64,000 nt of DNA from an uncultured Muribaculaceae bacterium (GTDB lineage: Bacteria > Bacteroidota > Bacteroidia > Bacteroidales > Muribaculaceae), in the NCBI GenBank assembly GCA_947178505.1, contig CAMWYR010000003.1, forward strand, positions 1-64,000, given 5' to 3'. The notes under the pieces were generated by a model that was not told the DNA's origin, ran no database searches, and saw only the letters and a program-made list of their open reading frames with translations. Below, in pieces: positions 63,529-64,000 of this stretch. How positions within the stretch are numbered: the first letter of the stretch is position 1; every line of letters starts with the position of its first letter. The position numbers and the translations under genes are program-made.

Positions 63529-64000
63529 CAGATGTCAAGTTGCGAGGAGAGGGTGAGTTTCAGCGTTTTAGAGACGGCGCCGATCTCCTGAAGCACAGGC
63601 ATCAGATCGGCATAGGCGTGCGCGAGCACCACGAAGTTGAGTTCCGTCACGTCGCGCTCATAGTCATATTCTACGAAAAAGGTAGAGAGATGGATTCCGT
63701 TTTTATCAAACACCTTTCTGTAGGCCTCGATATCGGGGAGGATGCCGGAGACCTTTAGATTAATCACCTTCGACACCTGACCGACTCCGCGGCTCTTCTC
63801 ATAATGCTCGAATGCTACGAGCGTAAGCAGGATCAGCACTGTCGCGCTGATTGAGATCAGGTACATACCAATTCCGACGGCCATGCCGATGATGGCGGTC
63901 ATCCAGATGCCTGCTGCCGTTGTGAGGCCACGCACGGCTCCCTTCATGTGAATCATCGCGCCGCCGCCTATGAAGCCGATGCCGGTGATCACCTGCGCGG
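63528..64000 (-). CDS. MgtC/SapB-family membrane protein, 5' part cut off by the window edge
   Basis: The visible 157 residues carry the family signature (AQVITGIGFIGGGAM), then hydrophobic segments (IWMTAIIGMAVGIGMYLI; ATVLILLTLVAFE). A cytoplasmic ACT-like domain follows to the end. The N-terminal helices lie beyond 64000. MgtC-type proteins regulate the ATP synthase or Mg homeostasis in some bacteria, but function differs by subfamily. The stop overlaps the start of the TupA-like gene. Confidence 0.82.
   Translation of the reverse strand, partial: AQVITGIGFIGGGAMIHMKGAVRGLTTAAGIWMTAIIGMAVGIGMYLISISATVLILLTLVAFEHYEKSRGVGQVSKVINLKVSGILPDIEAYRKVFDKNGIHLSTFFVEYDYERDVTELNFVVLAHAYADLMPVLQEIGAVSKTLKLTLSSQLDI

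Noticed and set aside
1-64000. CRISPR arrays, rRNA operons, prophage or intact insertion sequences
   Set aside because: No regularly spaced direct repeats, rRNA sequence, phage structural genes or transposase ORF was seen.

Overview
The window is a piece of chromosome from a Gram-negative anaerobe of the Bacteroidales, most likely close to the Muribaculaceae. The evidence is the Bacteroidota-type promoter signature (TTTG, about 20 bases, TAnnTTTG) seen at several genes, a T9SS-like C-terminal domain on a secreted protein, the long Bacteroidota form of MraY, a PASTA-containing FtsI, a four-subunit 2-oxoacid:ferredoxin oxidoreductase, MINPP-like and Wzi-family envelope proteins, and LPS enzymes. 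The family-level placement is inference.

Layout. (1) 1-8132: an AT-rich defence operon on the minus strand. It encodes a type III DNA methyltransferase (mod), its restriction helicase (res), a 72-residue protein, a DndD-like SMC ATPase and a HerA-type ATPase with a DndE-like N-terminal part. The mod gene carries a G9 tract that puts it out of frame here; G8 or G11 would restore a 606-residue protein. (2) 8577-9281: an OmpA-like lipoprotein gene. (3) 9385-10709: a probable toxin-antitoxin-SecB-like chaperone (TAC) module with a consensus promoter and a perfect 48-bp palindrome touching its -33 element. (4) 10810-20495: housekeeping genes on the minus strand: a glycosyltransferase, the 2-oxoacid:ferredoxin oxidoreductase operon, frr, pyrH, a sirtuin, queG, an RNase HI, pdxB and a membrane protein. 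(5) 20492-37655: the division and cell wall (dcw) cluster in the order rsmH-ftsL-ftsI-murE-mraY-murD-ftsW-murG-murC-ftsQ-ftsA-ftsZ, followed by an RlmL-like rRNA methyltransferase. mraZ and murF are not in it. (6) 37817-41216: LPS-type kinase, a glycosyltransferase and an LTA-synthase-family enzyme, then an Rpn-family pseudogene. (7) 42356-52027: plus-strand genes ybeY, mnmG, apt, a secreted protein, uvrC, a polyprenyl synthetase and rnhB, with a consensus parS site between mnmG and apt. (8) 52030-58269: minus-strand flippase, ruvB, histidine phosphatase, lipoprotein and Wzi-family genes, interrupted by a 333-bp MITE-like element. (9) 58364-58990: two identical tRNA-Glu genes flanking rpsT. 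(10) 58990-64000: glycosyltransferases, a C1 peptidase, a TupA-like ATP-grasp protein and a partial MgtC-family gene.

The most interesting part is the left end. A phase-variable type III methyltransferase is operonic with Dnd-type ATPases, but no dndA/B/C sulfur-modification genes are visible, which suggests a methylation-gated composite restriction system. The TAC module and the structured mobile repeat are the other accessory elements. Everything here was read by eye from the sequence; no database search was run.
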